From: Clostridium sp. AT4
GTDB lineage: Bacteria; Bacillota; Clostridia; Lachnospirales; Lachnospiraceae
NCBI RefSeq assembly: GCF_001517625.2
Contig: NZ_LN999828.1
Span: 450,303-514,302 of the forward strand
DNA: 64,000 nucleotides
Reading direction: 5' to 3'
The notes under the pieces: generated by a model
What the model saw: the letters and a program-made list of their open reading frames with translations, nothing else
What the model was told of the DNA's origin: nothing
Databases searched by the model: none
Program-made: the position numbers and the translations under genes
Shown: piece by piece, positions 45,439 through 55,045 of the stretch
How the letters are laid out: every line of letters starts with the position of its first letter
How positions within the stretch are numbered: position 1 is the stretch's first letter

Positions 45439-46326
45439 ATGAAAAAGAGTAGAAGGCAGTCATTCTGCCATACGCACAGCTTTTGGCTGTTCGTACTTCC
45501 ATCGCTGGCATTATTTGCAGTATTTTTCTTGGTGCCTCTGGTTTTAAGCATCTGGTTTTCATTCACTAATTATGATGGCTGGAAGACCATGGATGTAATT
45601 GGTTTAAAGAACTATACAGATATTTTAAAGGATGGAGATTTTTATAAGACAGTAGGACGGACTCTTTTATATACAGTCTGCAACCTGCCCTTTAAGATTG
45701 CTATTCCCCTGCTTTTAGCAGCACTTGTTACCTCCAGATTGGTAAAGGGAAAGACACTGATGCGTACCCTGATCTACATCCCGGTTCTTTTATCGGCTCT
45801 GGTAGCAGGTATTACAATTAACTGGATGTTCGGACAGGAATACGGTCTGATCAATTTTATTTTACAGAAAATGGGAATCGATCCTCTTCAGTGGTCTTTA
45901 AATCCCATTTTGGCAACAGTGGTGATCAGTGTGGCATCCAACTGGATTTCAGCAGGATACTATATGCTTTTATATGTAGGCGGTATCAATAATATCAACC
46001 GGGAGCTGTATGAGGCAGCAAGTGTAGACGGTGCAAAGAAGATCCAGGCATTTACCAATATCACACTTCCCCTTCTGATGCCCACTACTTTTATCGTACT
46101 CCTTCTTTCTACCGTATCTCTTTTAAAGGAATACGCGCTGGTACAGGGTATTTCTCTTGGAGGACCCGGCTCCTCGACTACATATATGGTACAGTACATT
46201 TTTGATCAGGGCTTTAATCAGTATAAGTACGGATACGCTTCCGCAGCAGGCATTCTTATCAGCCTTCTGTTTATCGTGATCGCAGTGATACAGTTTAAAG
46301 CAACCCAAGGCGGAGGTGAAGTATAA
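45439..46326 (+). CDS. Sugar ABC-transporter permease, MalF type
   Basis: 295 residues with six membrane helices. N-terminal FVLPSLALFAVFFLVPLVLS and IWFSFTNYDGWKTMDVIGLKNY are typical of family CUT1 permeases, and the EAA loop is ELYEAASVDGAKKIQAFTNI. Partner of the permease that starts at its stop codon. No ATP-binding subunit is encoded nearby, so a shared MsmK/UgpC-type ATPase elsewhere in the genome is expected. Confidence 0.93.
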   Translation: MKKSRRQSFCHTHSFWLFVLPSLALFAVFFLVPLVLSIWFSFTNYDGWKTMDVIGLKNYTDILKDGDFYKTVGRTLLYTVCNLPFKIAIPLLLAALVTSRLVKGKTLMRTLIYIPVLLSALVAGITINWMFGQEYGLINFILQKMGIDPLQWSLNPILATVVISVASNWISAGYYMLLYVGGINNINRELYEAASVDGAKKIQAFTNITLPLLMPTTFIVLLLSTVSLLKEYALVQGISLGGPGSSTTYMVQYIFDQGFNQYKYGYASAAGILISLLFIVIAVIQFKATQGGGEV

Positions 46327-47162
46327 TGGAAGGATCAGCAAAGCGCAAAGTAGAAACCATCTGTATGACCGTTTTAGGACTGGCAGTAGCAGGACTCATG
46401 GTTTTCCCGATCATCTGGCTGGGATTCAGCTCATTTAAGCCTTCTTCCGAGCTGTTTGCCTATCCCTTACATCTTTTCCCGCAGGCTCCTACCGGTGAAT
46501 CCTACATCAGCGTAGTGGCAGACGGATTTTTTAACTATGTAAAAAACAGTCTCTTTCTGGCAGTGGTAGGTACCGTGATCACTGTTGTGATCAGTGCCAT
46601 GTGCGGCTATGCTCTTGCCATCTACCGCAAGGAGATCCCCTATGTGAATAAGGTATTTGCCGTATTCCTGTTAGGAACCTTGATCCCCGGAGAGATCCTG
46701 ACCATCGCACAGTTTACCGTAGTCAGTGAAATGGGGCTTTACAATAATATCTGGGGCTGCATCCTTCCGGTTGTAACCACCACAACAGGTATTTTCATGT
46801 ACAGACAGCACTATATGTCCATTCCCTTGGAGCTTGCAGAGTCTGCAAGACTGGACGGCGCTTCCGAGTTTCGGATTTTCCGCTCCATCATGCTTCCCCT
46901 GGGATCTTCAGTTACCATTACATTGACGATCTTCTCCTTTATGTGGCGTTGGAATGATTATATTCTGCCTCTGATGGTGCTTTCCGACCAGGAAAATTTT
47001 ACCATACAGATCGCGATCAAGAGCTATATCGGAACCATGGGTGTGGACTGGAACTCCATTTTGGCAGCTTCTATTTTATCTATCCTTCCTATTATCGTTA
47101 TTTTCATTATCTTACAGCGTTATATCACCGGCGGCCTGGCTGCCAGCGGTGTAAAGGGCTAA
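46326..47162 (+). CDS. Sugar ABC-transporter permease, MalG type
   Basis: 278 residues, six membrane helices. MVFPIIWLGFSSFKPSSELF near the N-terminus and the EAA loop ELAESARLDGASEFRIFRSI are standard for CUT1 MalG/UgpE-type permeases. The start overlaps the previous stop by one base (TAATG). It completes the importer with the binding protein at 42754. Confidence 0.93.
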   Translation: MEGSAKRKVETICMTVLGLAVAGLMVFPIIWLGFSSFKPSSELFAYPLHLFPQAPTGESYISVVADGFFNYVKNSLFLAVVGTVITVVISAMCGYALAIYRKEIPYVNKVFAVFLLGTLIPGEILTIAQFTVVSEMGLYNNIWGCILPVVTTTTGIFMYRQHYMSIPLELAESARLDGASEFRIFRSIMLPLGSSVTITLTIFSFMWRWNDYILPLMVLSDQENFTIQIAIKSYIGTMGVDWNSILAASILSILPIIVIFIILQRYITGGLAASGVKG

Positions 47163-47177
47163 AAACGGAGGCTTATA

Positions 47178-48821
47178 ATGGAACGTTATATGGCGCATCT
47201 GCTGAAGGGAGCAGAATACAGAACAAGACAGTTTATGGGAAGTCAGGTGAAAAATCCTGCCTCCCTGCAGTACGGAGGGATCAAAGGAGATATCTGGGAG
47301 GCAAAGCCGACGATCTATGCCCTGGCTTCTGCCCTGGCTGTGTATTTCCATGAGGACAGCTGCTTTTATAAGAGTAAGGAGCTGTATCAGGCAGTGGATC
47401 TGGCCCTTGATTTTATTGCCAGAACCCAGAGAGAGGACGGAAGCTTTGACTATCCCTCCTGCAACTTTAAATCAGCAGCAGATACTTCCTTCTGTTTCAA
47501 ACGGCTGATTGCAGCCTACCGTCTTCTGGTAAAATATGGGAATCCCGCTGATGAGGCTATTAGAGTTTTAAAGGAAAAGTATTTAACCATTATGCATAAG
47601 GCTCTGGATGCAATCCGTGAGGGGGGCTTCCATACGCCGAACCATCGATGGGGGATCGCAGCGGCTCTTCTTCAGGGCTCCAATCTCTTTGCCGCAGAAA
47701 AAGAGTTTGCCGCAGGGCTTAAAAACCGGGCAGAACAGTATCTGGCAGAGGGCATTGACGGAGACGAGGACGGAGAGTATGCGGAGCGGTCCACGGGAAA
47801 TTATAATGCAGTGGTAAACAATGCCATGATGGCCATGTATCAGGAAACAGGTGACGAGGCATTTTTAGGCTATGTGGATCGCAACCTTTCCATGATGCTG
47901 ACCTACATGGATCCGGACGATACCATTTTTACCCAGAATTCTACCAGACAGGATCAGGGAAAGCTGGAATATGCGGATAAATATTTTTACCAGTATCTCT
48001 ATATGTGCAGCAGAGAGAAAAATCCTGCCTTTGACGGGGCTGCCCACAAGATTATAAAGGACAATATGGAGCGCGGAGATCTGGCTCCCGACTGTCTGCA
48101 TATTGTGATGAACCATGATGAAATGATGGGATATCATTTTGAGGAATACGGATTTTTGGAGGAATACCGCAAGTTTTTCCGCCATGCAGGCGTACTCCGG
48201 GTAAGAAAGCCCTCTTATACTTATACTGTGTTAAACGGAAAGAGTGCATTTTTGTATTTCAAATCCAAAGGAACCACACTCTGCGTAAAAATTGGAGAGA
48301 GCTGCTGTGACATCCGCAATTTCATTCCTCAGACCATAGAGGAGCTGCCCGATGGCTGCCGCCTGGAGGCGGAGGCACAGAGCTGGTATTATCTGCCCTT
48401 TAAGGAAAAGCAGGATACCTCTGACTGGTGGAAAATGGATCAGAGCAAGCGGGAAAAGCTTATCAGCAGCCGGTTAAAGACAACTCTTGAGATCCGGGAA
48501 AAGGAGCAGGGTCTGGAGCTTAACTTAAAGGCAGAGGGCCTGGATCGTCTTCCCTTACGGCTGGAAATCTGTATTCCGGCAGGCGTTTCCATCGAGCATC
48601 CGGCCTTTGCACTGGAGGCAGGTGCCGGAGAGAGCATGATATTAAAGGATGGGTATCTGGAAATTCATGACGGTTTAACAACCGTGGAGATCGGCCCCGG
48701 TTTTGGAGAGCACTCTTTTAAGGGGCATTATTCAGGAGAAGAGATTAACAGCGCCGGTTATACGGTGTATGCAAACGGCTATACCCCTCTTGAAAAGCAT
48801 TTCTCCCTTATGGTAAAATAA
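47178..48821 (+). CDS. Unidentified glycan enzyme with toroid plus beta-sandwich layout
   Basis: 547 residues, cytoplasmic. The first about 330 residues look like an (alpha/alpha) toroid (repeated helix pairs, GIKGDIWEAKPTIYALASAL, SFDYPSCNFKSAADTSFCFK, GIAAALLQGSNLF, STGNYNAVVNNAMMAMY); the rest is a beta-sandwich. This layout is shared by polysaccharide lyases and by several uronidase or heparinase-like families. Candidate catalytic residues include His156 in HTPNHRW and Tyr or Asn in STGNYN. It lies between permease and ROK kinase genes with 15-nt spacing, so it acts on the imported oligosaccharide. I cannot assign a family with certainty. Confidence 0.6.
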   Translation: MERYMAHLLKGAEYRTRQFMGSQVKNPASLQYGGIKGDIWEAKPTIYALASALAVYFHEDSCFYKSKELYQAVDLALDFIARTQREDGSFDYPSCNFKSAADTSFCFKRLIAAYRLLVKYGNPADEAIRVLKEKYLTIMHKALDAIREGGFHTPNHRWGIAAALLQGSNLFAAEKEFAAGLKNRAEQYLAEGIDGDEDGEYAERSTGNYNAVVNNAMMAMYQETGDEAFLGYVDRNLSMMLTYMDPDDTIFTQNSTRQDQGKLEYADKYFYQYLYMCSREKNPAFDGAAHKIIKDNMERGDLAPDCLHIVMNHDEMMGYHFEEYGFLEEYRKFFRHAGVLRVRKPSYTYTVLNGKSAFLYFKSKGTTLCVKIGESCCDIRNFIPQTIEELPDGCRLEAEAQSWYYLPFKEKQDTSDWWKMDQSKREKLISSRLKTTLEIREKEQGLELNLKAEGLDRLPLRLEICIPAGVSIEHPAFALEAGAGESMILKDGYLEIHDGLTTVEIGPGFGEHSFKGHYSGEEINSAGYTVYANGYTPLEKHFSLMVK

Positions 48822-48860
48822 ACCAGATCATAATCTATGAATACATAAAGGGGAAACAAT

Positions 48861-49814
48861 ATGCTGAGAATTGGAATTGATCTTGGGGGAACAAAAATCG
48901 CTGCCGGACTGGTAGATGAAAACAGAGTGCTGGGGCCGTCCATTCAGGAACCCACGGGCCTGCCAAGGCCTGCCGGAGAGCTGGCAGAGGCTATTTACCA
49001 TCTGGCATACCGGCTTTTAAAGGAACAGGGACTTACCTTTCAGGATGTGGAAAGTGTGGGGATCGGCATTCCGGGAACGGTAAATAAGGAAACGGACTGT
49101 ATCGAGTATGCCAATAACTTTGGTTTTGAAAACGTTCCTTTTCTTAAAATGTTAAAGGAGCTTTTCTCATGCCCGGTTTATGGGGAAAATGACGCCAAGG
49201 CAGCCGCCTGGGGCGAATATCTGGCCGGTGCGGGACGGGGAAGCCGTTCCATGACAGCCGTAACCCTGGGAACCGGGGTCGGCGGAGGCATTATTTTAGA
49301 TGGAAAGATTTTAGAAGGCCACAATGGGGCAGCCGGAGAGCTGGGCCATATGGTGATCCATCAGAATGGACGCCCCTGTACCTGCGGGCGGAGAGGCTGT
49401 CTGGAGGCCTATGCTTCTGCTACCGCTCTGGTGAGCCGTGCAAAGGAGGCAATGGAGCATTGTGAAACATCTATGCTTTGGAACCTTTGCGGAAGAAATC
49501 TCTCAGAAGTAAATGGCAGGATCATCTTTGAGGCTTCTAAAAAAGGAGATCCGACGGCTTGTGAGGTATTGGACAGTTTTACAGAGGATTTATCGGATGG
49601 AATTGCCAATATCATCAATATCCTTCAGCCGGAGGTGCTTTGCATCGGCGGAGGCTTAAGCGGAGCCGGGGAAGCCCTCCTTGCTCCTGTAAGGGAGAAA
49701 ACAGCTCCGAAGATTTATTCCAGAGCTTCAGAGAAAAACACCCGTATCCTGCTTGCGGAGCTTGGAAACGGGGCAGGTATTATCGGAGCTGCCTGCTTAA
49801 ATGAGCAGAGTTAA
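48861..49814 (+). CDS. ROK-family sugar kinase (glucokinase-like)
   Basis: 317 residues. ATP-binding GIDLGGTKIAAGLVD at 4-18, catalytic Asp in GENDAKAAAWGE, and the zinc site GELGHMV plus CTCGRRGCLEAYAS (His and three Cys), all hallmarks of bacterial ROK kinases without an HTH. Phosphorylates glucose, mannose or a related sugar released by the upstream hydrolases. Last gene of the operon before a strong terminator. GGGGAAACAAT precedes the ATG. Confidence 0.92.
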   Translation: MLRIGIDLGGTKIAAGLVDENRVLGPSIQEPTGLPRPAGELAEAIYHLAYRLLKEQGLTFQDVESVGIGIPGTVNKETDCIEYANNFGFENVPFLKMLKELFSCPVYGENDAKAAAWGEYLAGAGRGSRSMTAVTLGTGVGGGIILDGKILEGHNGAAGELGHMVIHQNGRPCTCGRRGCLEAYASATALVSRAKEAMEHCETSMLWNLCGRNLSEVNGRIIFEASKKGDPTACEVLDSFTEDLSDGIANIINILQPEVLCIGGGLSGAGEALLAPVREKTAPKIYSRASEKNTRILLAELGNGAGIIGAACLNEQS

Positions 49815-49846
49815 AGAAACATAACGAAAGACTGAAACGTTAATAA

Positions 49847-49909
49847 GCCGTTAAAGTTCCGGCAAATCCTGTATTTTGCCCATCGGAACATTTGACGGCT
49901 TTTTTTCCG
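49847..49909 (+). terminator. Terminator at end of glycan operon
   Basis: AGCCGT and GTTCCG segments pair with CGGAAC and ACGGCT in a long stem that encloses GGCAAA/TTTGCC, followed by TTTTTTT. Confidence 0.75.
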
Positions 49910-49920
49910 GCTGTTATAAT
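49892..49920 (+). promoter_or_regulatory. Promoter of antiporter gene overlapping the terminator
   Basis: TTGACG (49892-49897) and TATAAT (49915-49920), 17 bp apart. The -35 box lies in the right arm of the terminator stem. Confidence 0.65.
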
Positions 49921-49962
49921 AAAACCCATTATACTGCGGGGAAAGGAGCTGCTGTCTGGTTT

Positions 49963-51552
49963 ATGAATGAACTTTTGCTTCTCACAGGAATTGTGATTAT
50001 GATCTGTATCCTGACGGATCGGTTTACGGACCGTCTTGGCATACCGTCCCTTTTGGCATTTATTGCCCTTGGCATGTGCTTTGGAGTGGACGGTGTTTTT
50101 AAAATTCCTTTTGATGATTATGAGGCATCAGAGATGATCTGTTCCGTCAGCCTGGTGTTCATCATGTTTTACGGAGGCTTTGGAACCAACATTAAGGAGG
50201 CAAAGCCGGTGATTGCCCGGTCTGTGGTATTATCTACCGCAGGCGTAGTTCTTACTGCAGGGCTTACGGGTCTTTTTATTCATTTCGTTTTAGGGCTTTC
50301 TCTGCTGGAAAGCCTTTTGACCGCATCTGTCATCGGCTCCACGGATGCAGCCTCGGTGTTCGGCATCCTGCGTTCTAAAAATCTGAACTTAAAGGAGCAT
50401 ACGGCCTCCTTACTGGAAATGGAATCCGGTTCCAATGATCCTATTTCCTATATGCTCACAGTGATCTTGACAGGGCTTCTCACGGGCGCGTCCATCTGTG
50501 TTCCGGTTATGCTGTTTCAGCAGCTTTTTTTCGGTCTGATTTTTGGGGTCCTCTTCGGAAAGGGAGCGGTCTGGGCCTTAAACCGCCTGCAGTTTCAGAT
50601 TGCAGAGGGAAAGACCATTTTTGTATTTGCCGCGGCTGTTCTTGCCTATGCCGTTTCTGTGCTTTTGGGAGGAAACGGGTATTTAAGCGTGTATCTTTGC
50701 GGAATCATTATGGGAAATTCTTCCATGCCTCATAAAAGGAATATGGTACAATTTTTTGATGCGCTTACAGGAATTGCACAGATGATGATCTTCTTTTTGC
50801 TGGGGCTGTTAGTGACTCCATCCAGACTGGGCGTGGTGTTGCTGCCTTCGGCAGTGATCATGGTATTTCTGACATTAGTCGGACGTCCTCTGGCTGTGAC
50901 AGCGCTTCTGGGCGGTTTTAAAGCATCCTGGGGTCAGATCGGAATTGTTTCCTGGGCCGGGCTTCGGGGCGTGGCATCCATTGTATTTGCCATTTACGCT
51001 GTGCTGCGCGGAGTACCGATGAAATACGACCTGTTTAATCTGGTATTTTGTATTGTTTTGTTATCCATTTCCATTCAGGGAAGCCTGCTGCCATGGGTTT
51101 CCAGGCGTCTGAACATGATAGATGAAAAGGCGGATGTGCGCCGTACTTTTACGGATTATCAGGAAGAGGGCAGCATCAGTTTTGTGAAATTCCATCTGGA
51201 TAAAAGCCACCCCTTTATAGGAAAGACGTTAAAGGAGATCGTTCTTCCTCCGGAACTCTTAGTAGTTTTGATTATCCGCGGGAAAGAACTTCTGGTTCCA
51301 AACGGAGGTACTATATTGGAGCAGGGGGATCTTCTGATCGCCGCGGCGGAGGAATTTGAAGACCGGAGAAATATGACCCTTCAGGAAGTAACGGTGGATA
51401 AAAATTATAAATGGAACGGAAAATATCTTCACGAAATTACAATTCCTGGGGGGACGCTGATCGTTATGATCCGAAGGGGCACTTTTACCATTATCCCGGC
51501 AGGAGATACAAAGGTCTGCGAGGGAGATGTGCTTGTGCTGGCAAAGTTTTGA
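49963..51552 (+). CDS. K+/H+ (or Na+/H+) antiporter, NhaP2/CvrA type
   Basis: 529 residues from the ATG at 49963; AAAGGAG is a rather distant 14 nt upstream, and a longer frame starts 87 nt earlier. The first about 385 residues form 12-13 membrane helices of the CPA1 antiporter family (LLAFIALGMCFGVDGVFKIP, SVIGSTDAASVFGILR with the ion-binding Asp pair region, ESGSNDPISYMLT). The cytoplasmic tail has two TrkA-C (RCK_C) domains (about 415-470 and 485-529), as in NhaP2 proteins, which bind nucleotides or c-di-AMP to gate K+ or Na+ efflux. A perfect hairpin terminator follows. Confidence 0.88.
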   Translation: MNELLLLTGIVIMICILTDRFTDRLGIPSLLAFIALGMCFGVDGVFKIPFDDYEASEMICSVSLVFIMFYGGFGTNIKEAKPVIARSVVLSTAGVVLTAGLTGLFIHFVLGLSLLESLLTASVIGSTDAASVFGILRSKNLNLKEHTASLLEMESGSNDPISYMLTVILTGLLTGASICVPVMLFQQLFFGLIFGVLFGKGAVWALNRLQFQIAEGKTIFVFAAAVLAYAVSVLLGGNGYLSVYLCGIIMGNSSMPHKRNMVQFFDALTGIAQMMIFFLLGLLVTPSRLGVVLLPSAVIMVFLTLVGRPLAVTALLGGFKASWGQIGIVSWAGLRGVASIVFAIYAVLRGVPMKYDLFNLVFCIVLLSISIQGSLLPWVSRRLNMIDEKADVRRTFTDYQEEGSISFVKFHLDKSHPFIGKTLKEIVLPPELLVVLIIRGKELLVPNGGTILEQGDLLIAAAEEFEDRRNMTLQEVTVDKNYKWNGKYLHEITIPGGTLIVMIRRGTFTIIPAGDTKVCEGDVLVLAKF

Positions 51553-51573
51553 GGCAGGATATCCTGCCTTTTT
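51553..51573 (+). terminator. Terminator after antiporter gene
   Basis: GGCAGGAT and ATCCTGCC form a perfect 8-bp inverted repeat, followed by TTTTT. Confidence 0.75.
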
Positions 51574-51715
51574 GCGTGTTTAGAAATTCTTTCATTTTCA
51601 TTTAGAAAGAATTGGAAGTTATCAGAGGTAAATATTCGGGAGGCTTTGGTATGATATGAGACAGGAACGGCAGTGAAAAGGACAGGGCTGCCGACAGAGC
51701 GGGTGAGGAGGAGTT

Positions 51716-53077
51716 ATGGAACAAAGAGACGAAGAAATGGGGAGACGGGAAGAAAACAGGGGGCCGGAGCGGGCATCTGAAAGTGAGGAAATTGACCGCA
51801 CACTGGAACAGATAATGGACAATCAGAAACAGGAGAAAAAGAAACGGCCCGGAAAGAAAAAATGGATCCTGGCAGCGGGGATTCTCGGTTTGGGGATTTT
51901 AGGTATAAAAATGGTTACCACGGGAGGCAGCCAGACTCCCGTGGTAGCTGTGATTCCTCTGGAAAAGCAGGATATACAGGAAAAGCTTTCCATCAGCGGG
52001 CCTGTATCCGGTACGGACAGCGTGGATGTTGTGTCGAATATCCATGCAGAGATTCTTCAGATGAACGTAAAGGAAGGGGATAAGGTTATAAAGGGGCAGG
52101 CTCTGGCCGTGCTTGACCGCACAGAGCTGGAACGGGAGGTAAATATTGCCCGCAATGCCTATGAGCAGGCAGTGGCCAATAAGGAAGCCCAGGATAAGGA
52201 AGCGGCGCTTGGATATGAGAAGGCGGTGCAGGATTTTCAAAAAGCAAGTACGGATCATGACAGAAACAGCCAGCTGTTTGCAGCCGGAGACATTTCACAG
52301 GCAGATATGGAGCAGAGCGCAAATGCCTTAAATGACGCCAGACGGGCGATGGAGAAGTATACGGTGGAAAACGGCCGGGGCGTTTCGGATCGTTCCTACG
52401 GCCTTCAGGTGGAAAATGCGGCTTATGAGCTGGAAAAGAAACAGGAGGAGCTGGAAAAGACAGAAATTAAAAGTGAGATTGACGGTACAGTAGTTCGGGT
52501 CAATTCCAAGGTAGGCCAGTTTGCCGACAAGGTAGAGGATGATAAGCCCATATTCAGCATTGAAAATCTGGATCAGCTGGAGCTGGAGGTTAAGATCAGT
52601 GAGTTTTCCATCGGAAAGGTAAAGGAAGGCCAGAAGGCGCTGATTGGAGCGGATATATTAAACGGCAAAAAAGAGGAGGGAGAGGTGATAAAAATCTCTC
52701 CTACCGGTGAAGAAAAGGGAGGCGGTTCCACAGAACGGGTCATTCCCACGATTATCCGCGTCAATACGCCGGATACAAAGCTGATGGCAGGGATTACGGC
52801 CCGTGCAGAGCTGCTTGTCAGGGAATCAAAGGACGCTTTTGCAGTTCCTGTATCAGCGGTATTTGACAGCGGAGAAGCTTCCTATATAGAGATTGTTGAG
52901 AATGGAAAGATTTGCTGGATTCCCGTAACCATTGGAGCGGACGGGGAAACAAAGGTGGAGGTGCTCCCGGCAGATGGAACGGTTTTGCAGGAAGGAATGG
53001 CTGTGGTAACATCTCCGGATCCCGGCTTGACGGAGGGGATGGAGGTTATGGTTTCCGGGAGTCAGGAGGGCAGATAA
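51716..53077 (+). CDS. macA: Efflux periplasmic-adaptor-type protein (MacA/HlyD family)
   Basis: 453 residues. Acidic cytoplasmic N-terminus, one membrane helix at about 46-63 (WILAAGILGLGILGIKMV), lipoyl/barrel-sandwich halves (VVSNIHAEILQMNVKEGDKV and IDGTVVRVNSKVGQFADKV) around a coiled-coil hairpin (about 140-250), and a beta-barrel with VIPTIIRVNTPDTKLMAGIT. Belongs to the MacA/YknX adaptor family that links a MacB-type transporter to exported substrates. First gene of a five-gene cluster; GGAGGAG precedes the ATG. Confidence 0.88.
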   Translation: MEQRDEEMGRREENRGPERASESEEIDRTLEQIMDNQKQEKKKRPGKKKWILAAGILGLGILGIKMVTTGGSQTPVVAVIPLEKQDIQEKLSISGPVSGTDSVDVVSNIHAEILQMNVKEGDKVIKGQALAVLDRTELEREVNIARNAYEQAVANKEAQDKEAALGYEKAVQDFQKASTDHDRNSQLFAAGDISQADMEQSANALNDARRAMEKYTVENGRGVSDRSYGLQVENAAYELEKKQEELEKTEIKSEIDGTVVRVNSKVGQFADKVEDDKPIFSIENLDQLELEVKISEFSIGKVKEGQKALIGADILNGKKEEGEVIKISPTGEEKGGGSTERVIPTIIRVNTPDTKLMAGITARAELLVRESKDAFAVPVSAVFDSGEASYIEIVENGKICWIPVTIGADGETKVEVLPADGTVLQEGMAVVTSPDPGLTEGMEVMVSGSQEGR

Positions 53078-53079
53078 GA

Positions 53080-53847
53080 ATGAAATATGAGGAAAGAGAA
53101 TCTGCACAAAGGCCCCTTATCCAACTGGAAAATCTTGTAAAAGTATACGATACGGGAGCACTTAAGGTTCTGGGATTAAAAAAGATCAACCTGACGATTC
53201 ACCGGGGAGAATTTGTGGCTGTCATGGGACATTCCGGTTCAGGAAAGTCCACGCTGATGAATATTTTAGGCTGCCTGGACCGGCCTACCCTGGGACATTA
53301 TTATCTGGATGGAGTGGATACGGCGGACATGACGCCAGATCAGCTCTCTGAAATCCGCAACCGGAAGATCGGCTTTGTGTTTCAGTCCTTTAATCTGATC
53401 TCCCGTACGTCGGCTCTTAAAAATGTAGAGCTTCCCATGACCTATGCGCGGATTCCCAGAGCTGCACGAATCAGGCGGGCCAGAGAGCTGTTAGTCCGGG
53501 TGGGCTTAGAAGGGCGCATGGATCATTTCCCCAATGAGCTTTCCGGAGGACAGTGCCAGAGAGTGGCCATTGCCAGGGCTCTTGCAAATGAACCGCCGCT
53601 GATCCTGGCAGATGAGCCCACAGGCAATCTGGATACGGCTTCCTCCATCGAGATTATGGAGCTTTTTACAAAGCTTTATCAGGAGGGAGCTACGGTGGTT
53701 TTGGTTACTCACGAGGAGGATATTGCTGCCTTTGCCAGACGGATCATCTGTTTTGGAGACGGGAAAATCTTAAGCGACCGGATCAATCATCCGGTGTGGG
53801 AGAAAGGAGACGTCCATGTTAGCGGAAAACATGATGATGGCTTTTAA
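53080..53847 (+). CDS. MacB-type ABC-transporter ATPase
   Basis: 255 residues from the ATG with AGGAGGG 9 nt upstream; the open frame upstream overlaps macA and is rejected. Walker [11 protein letters not shown]-loop FVFQSFNLI, signature [15 protein letters not shown], Walker [14 protein letters not shown] and switch His in LVTHEED: the LolD/MacB subgroup. With the permease at 53816 it forms a mechanotransmission-type ABC transporter that works with the MacA-like adaptor. Its end overlaps the permease start by 32 nt. Confidence 0.95.
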   Translation: MKYEERESAQRPLIQLENLVKVYDTGALKVLGLKKINLTIHRGEFVAVMGHSGSGKSTLMNILGCLDRPTLGHYYLDGVDTADMTPDQLSEIRNRKIGFVFQSFNLISRTSALKNVELPMTYARIPRAARIRRARELLVRVGLEGRMDHFPNELSGGQCQRVAIARALANEPPLILADEPTGNLDTASSIEIMELFTKLYQEGATVVLVTHEEDIAAFARRIICFGDGKILSDRINHPVWEKGDVHVSGKHDDGF

Positions 53848-55027
53848 TGCGATCCGGGCCAATAAGCTCCGTTCGGTTCTTACCATGCTGGGGATCATTA
53901 TCGGCATCGGATCTGTGATTGCCATTGTTTCCATTGGAGATACCATGCGGGGAATGTTTGCTGAGCTCTATAAGGATGTGGGTATTACTCAGGCTTATGT
54001 GGGGATCGGATACTGGGTAGAGGATGTAAGGGACAGCGATTATTTTAATCTGGATGAAATGGAGCGGGCAAAGGAGGCATTTTCGGATGAAATTGCCTAT
54101 ATTGACAGCAATGCCTATACGACGGCAGATGCGGAATATAAGCGCACCTCCATCAGCTTTGATTTTCAGGGGATTGATTCCAATTATAAAGAGGTACAGC
54201 CGGTGAATATGGTTTACGGACGGTATCTCAATGAGGGGGATGTGCTTGGAAGAAGGAAAAATGTGGTTATGGATACGGACAGCGCCAAGCTTTTGTTTGG
54301 TACGGAAAATGCAGTGGGAAAGACCTTCAGGACCACCATTTACGGCAATACGGATGAATACACCGTGGTAGGGATCTACCGGAAGGAAGTGAATGCATTT
54401 CAGGCTCTGATGATGGGAGGAACGAAAGATACAGGCTCTGCCTTTCTTCCCTATACCCTTCTTACCTGGCCCAATGACCGGTTTTATATGCTCCATGTAT
54501 TTGCAGAGGAGGATGTGGATCTGAACCGCTTTTTTGAAGAATTTAAGACTTATACCGCAGGGCTTCACGGCAGGGAGCCGGAGGATATGTATATCCAGAC
54601 AGCCATGGATGAGATGAACAGCGTGGATTCTGTTATGGGAGGGCTGTCTGCAGCAGTAGGCGGGATTGCGGCTATTTCACTGCTGGTAGGCGGCATCGGC
54701 ATTATGAATATCATGCTGGTGTCGGTGACGGAGCGCACCCGTGAGATCGGCATCCGAAAGGCCCTGGGAGCAAGGACAAGGGATGTGCTGATCCAGTTTC
54801 TGACCGAATCGGCCATCCTGTCTGCCTGCGGAGGAATTGCCGGAGTGATCTTGGGAACGGGCGTTGTGGCGTTGGGAGGAGCGGTTCTGGGCTTAAAAAC
54901 AGTGATAAAGCCTTCCGTGATCCTTATTGCGGTTACATTTTCAGCGGTTGTTGGAATTTTCTTTGGATTGTATCCGGCCTTAAAGGCTGCAAAGGCAGAT
55001 CCGATTGACGCTCTCAGGTATGAATAA
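53816..55027 (+). CDS. MacB/FtsX-family ABC permease
   Basis: 403 residues. N-terminal helix with the family motif AIRANKLRSVLTMLGIIIGI, a large extracytoplasmic MacB_PCD domain (about 45-270), then three C-terminal helices beginning GIAAISLLVGGIGIMNIMLV and the coupling-helix motif RTREIGIRKALGARTRDVLI. Here permease and ATPase are separate proteins, as in Gram-positive YknYZ. Likely exports a peptide, lipid or toxic compound. Confidence 0.93.
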   Translation: MLAENMMMAFNAIRANKLRSVLTMLGIIIGIGSVIAIVSIGDTMRGMFAELYKDVGITQAYVGIGYWVEDVRDSDYFNLDEMERAKEAFSDEIAYIDSNAYTTADAEYKRTSISFDFQGIDSNYKEVQPVNMVYGRYLNEGDVLGRRKNVVMDTDSAKLLFGTENAVGKTFRTTIYGNTDEYTVVGIYRKEVNAFQALMMGGTKDTGSAFLPYTLLTWPNDRFYMLHVFAEEDVDLNRFFEEFKTYTAGLHGREPEDMYIQTAMDEMNSVDSVMGGLSAAVGGIAAISLLVGGIGIMNIMLVSVTERTREIGIRKALGARTRDVLIQFLTESAILSACGGIAGVILGTGVVALGGAVLGLKTVIKPSVILIAVTFSAVVGIFFGLYPALKAAKADPIDALRYE

Positions 55028-55045
55028 CAGAAGGGAGAGAACAAG

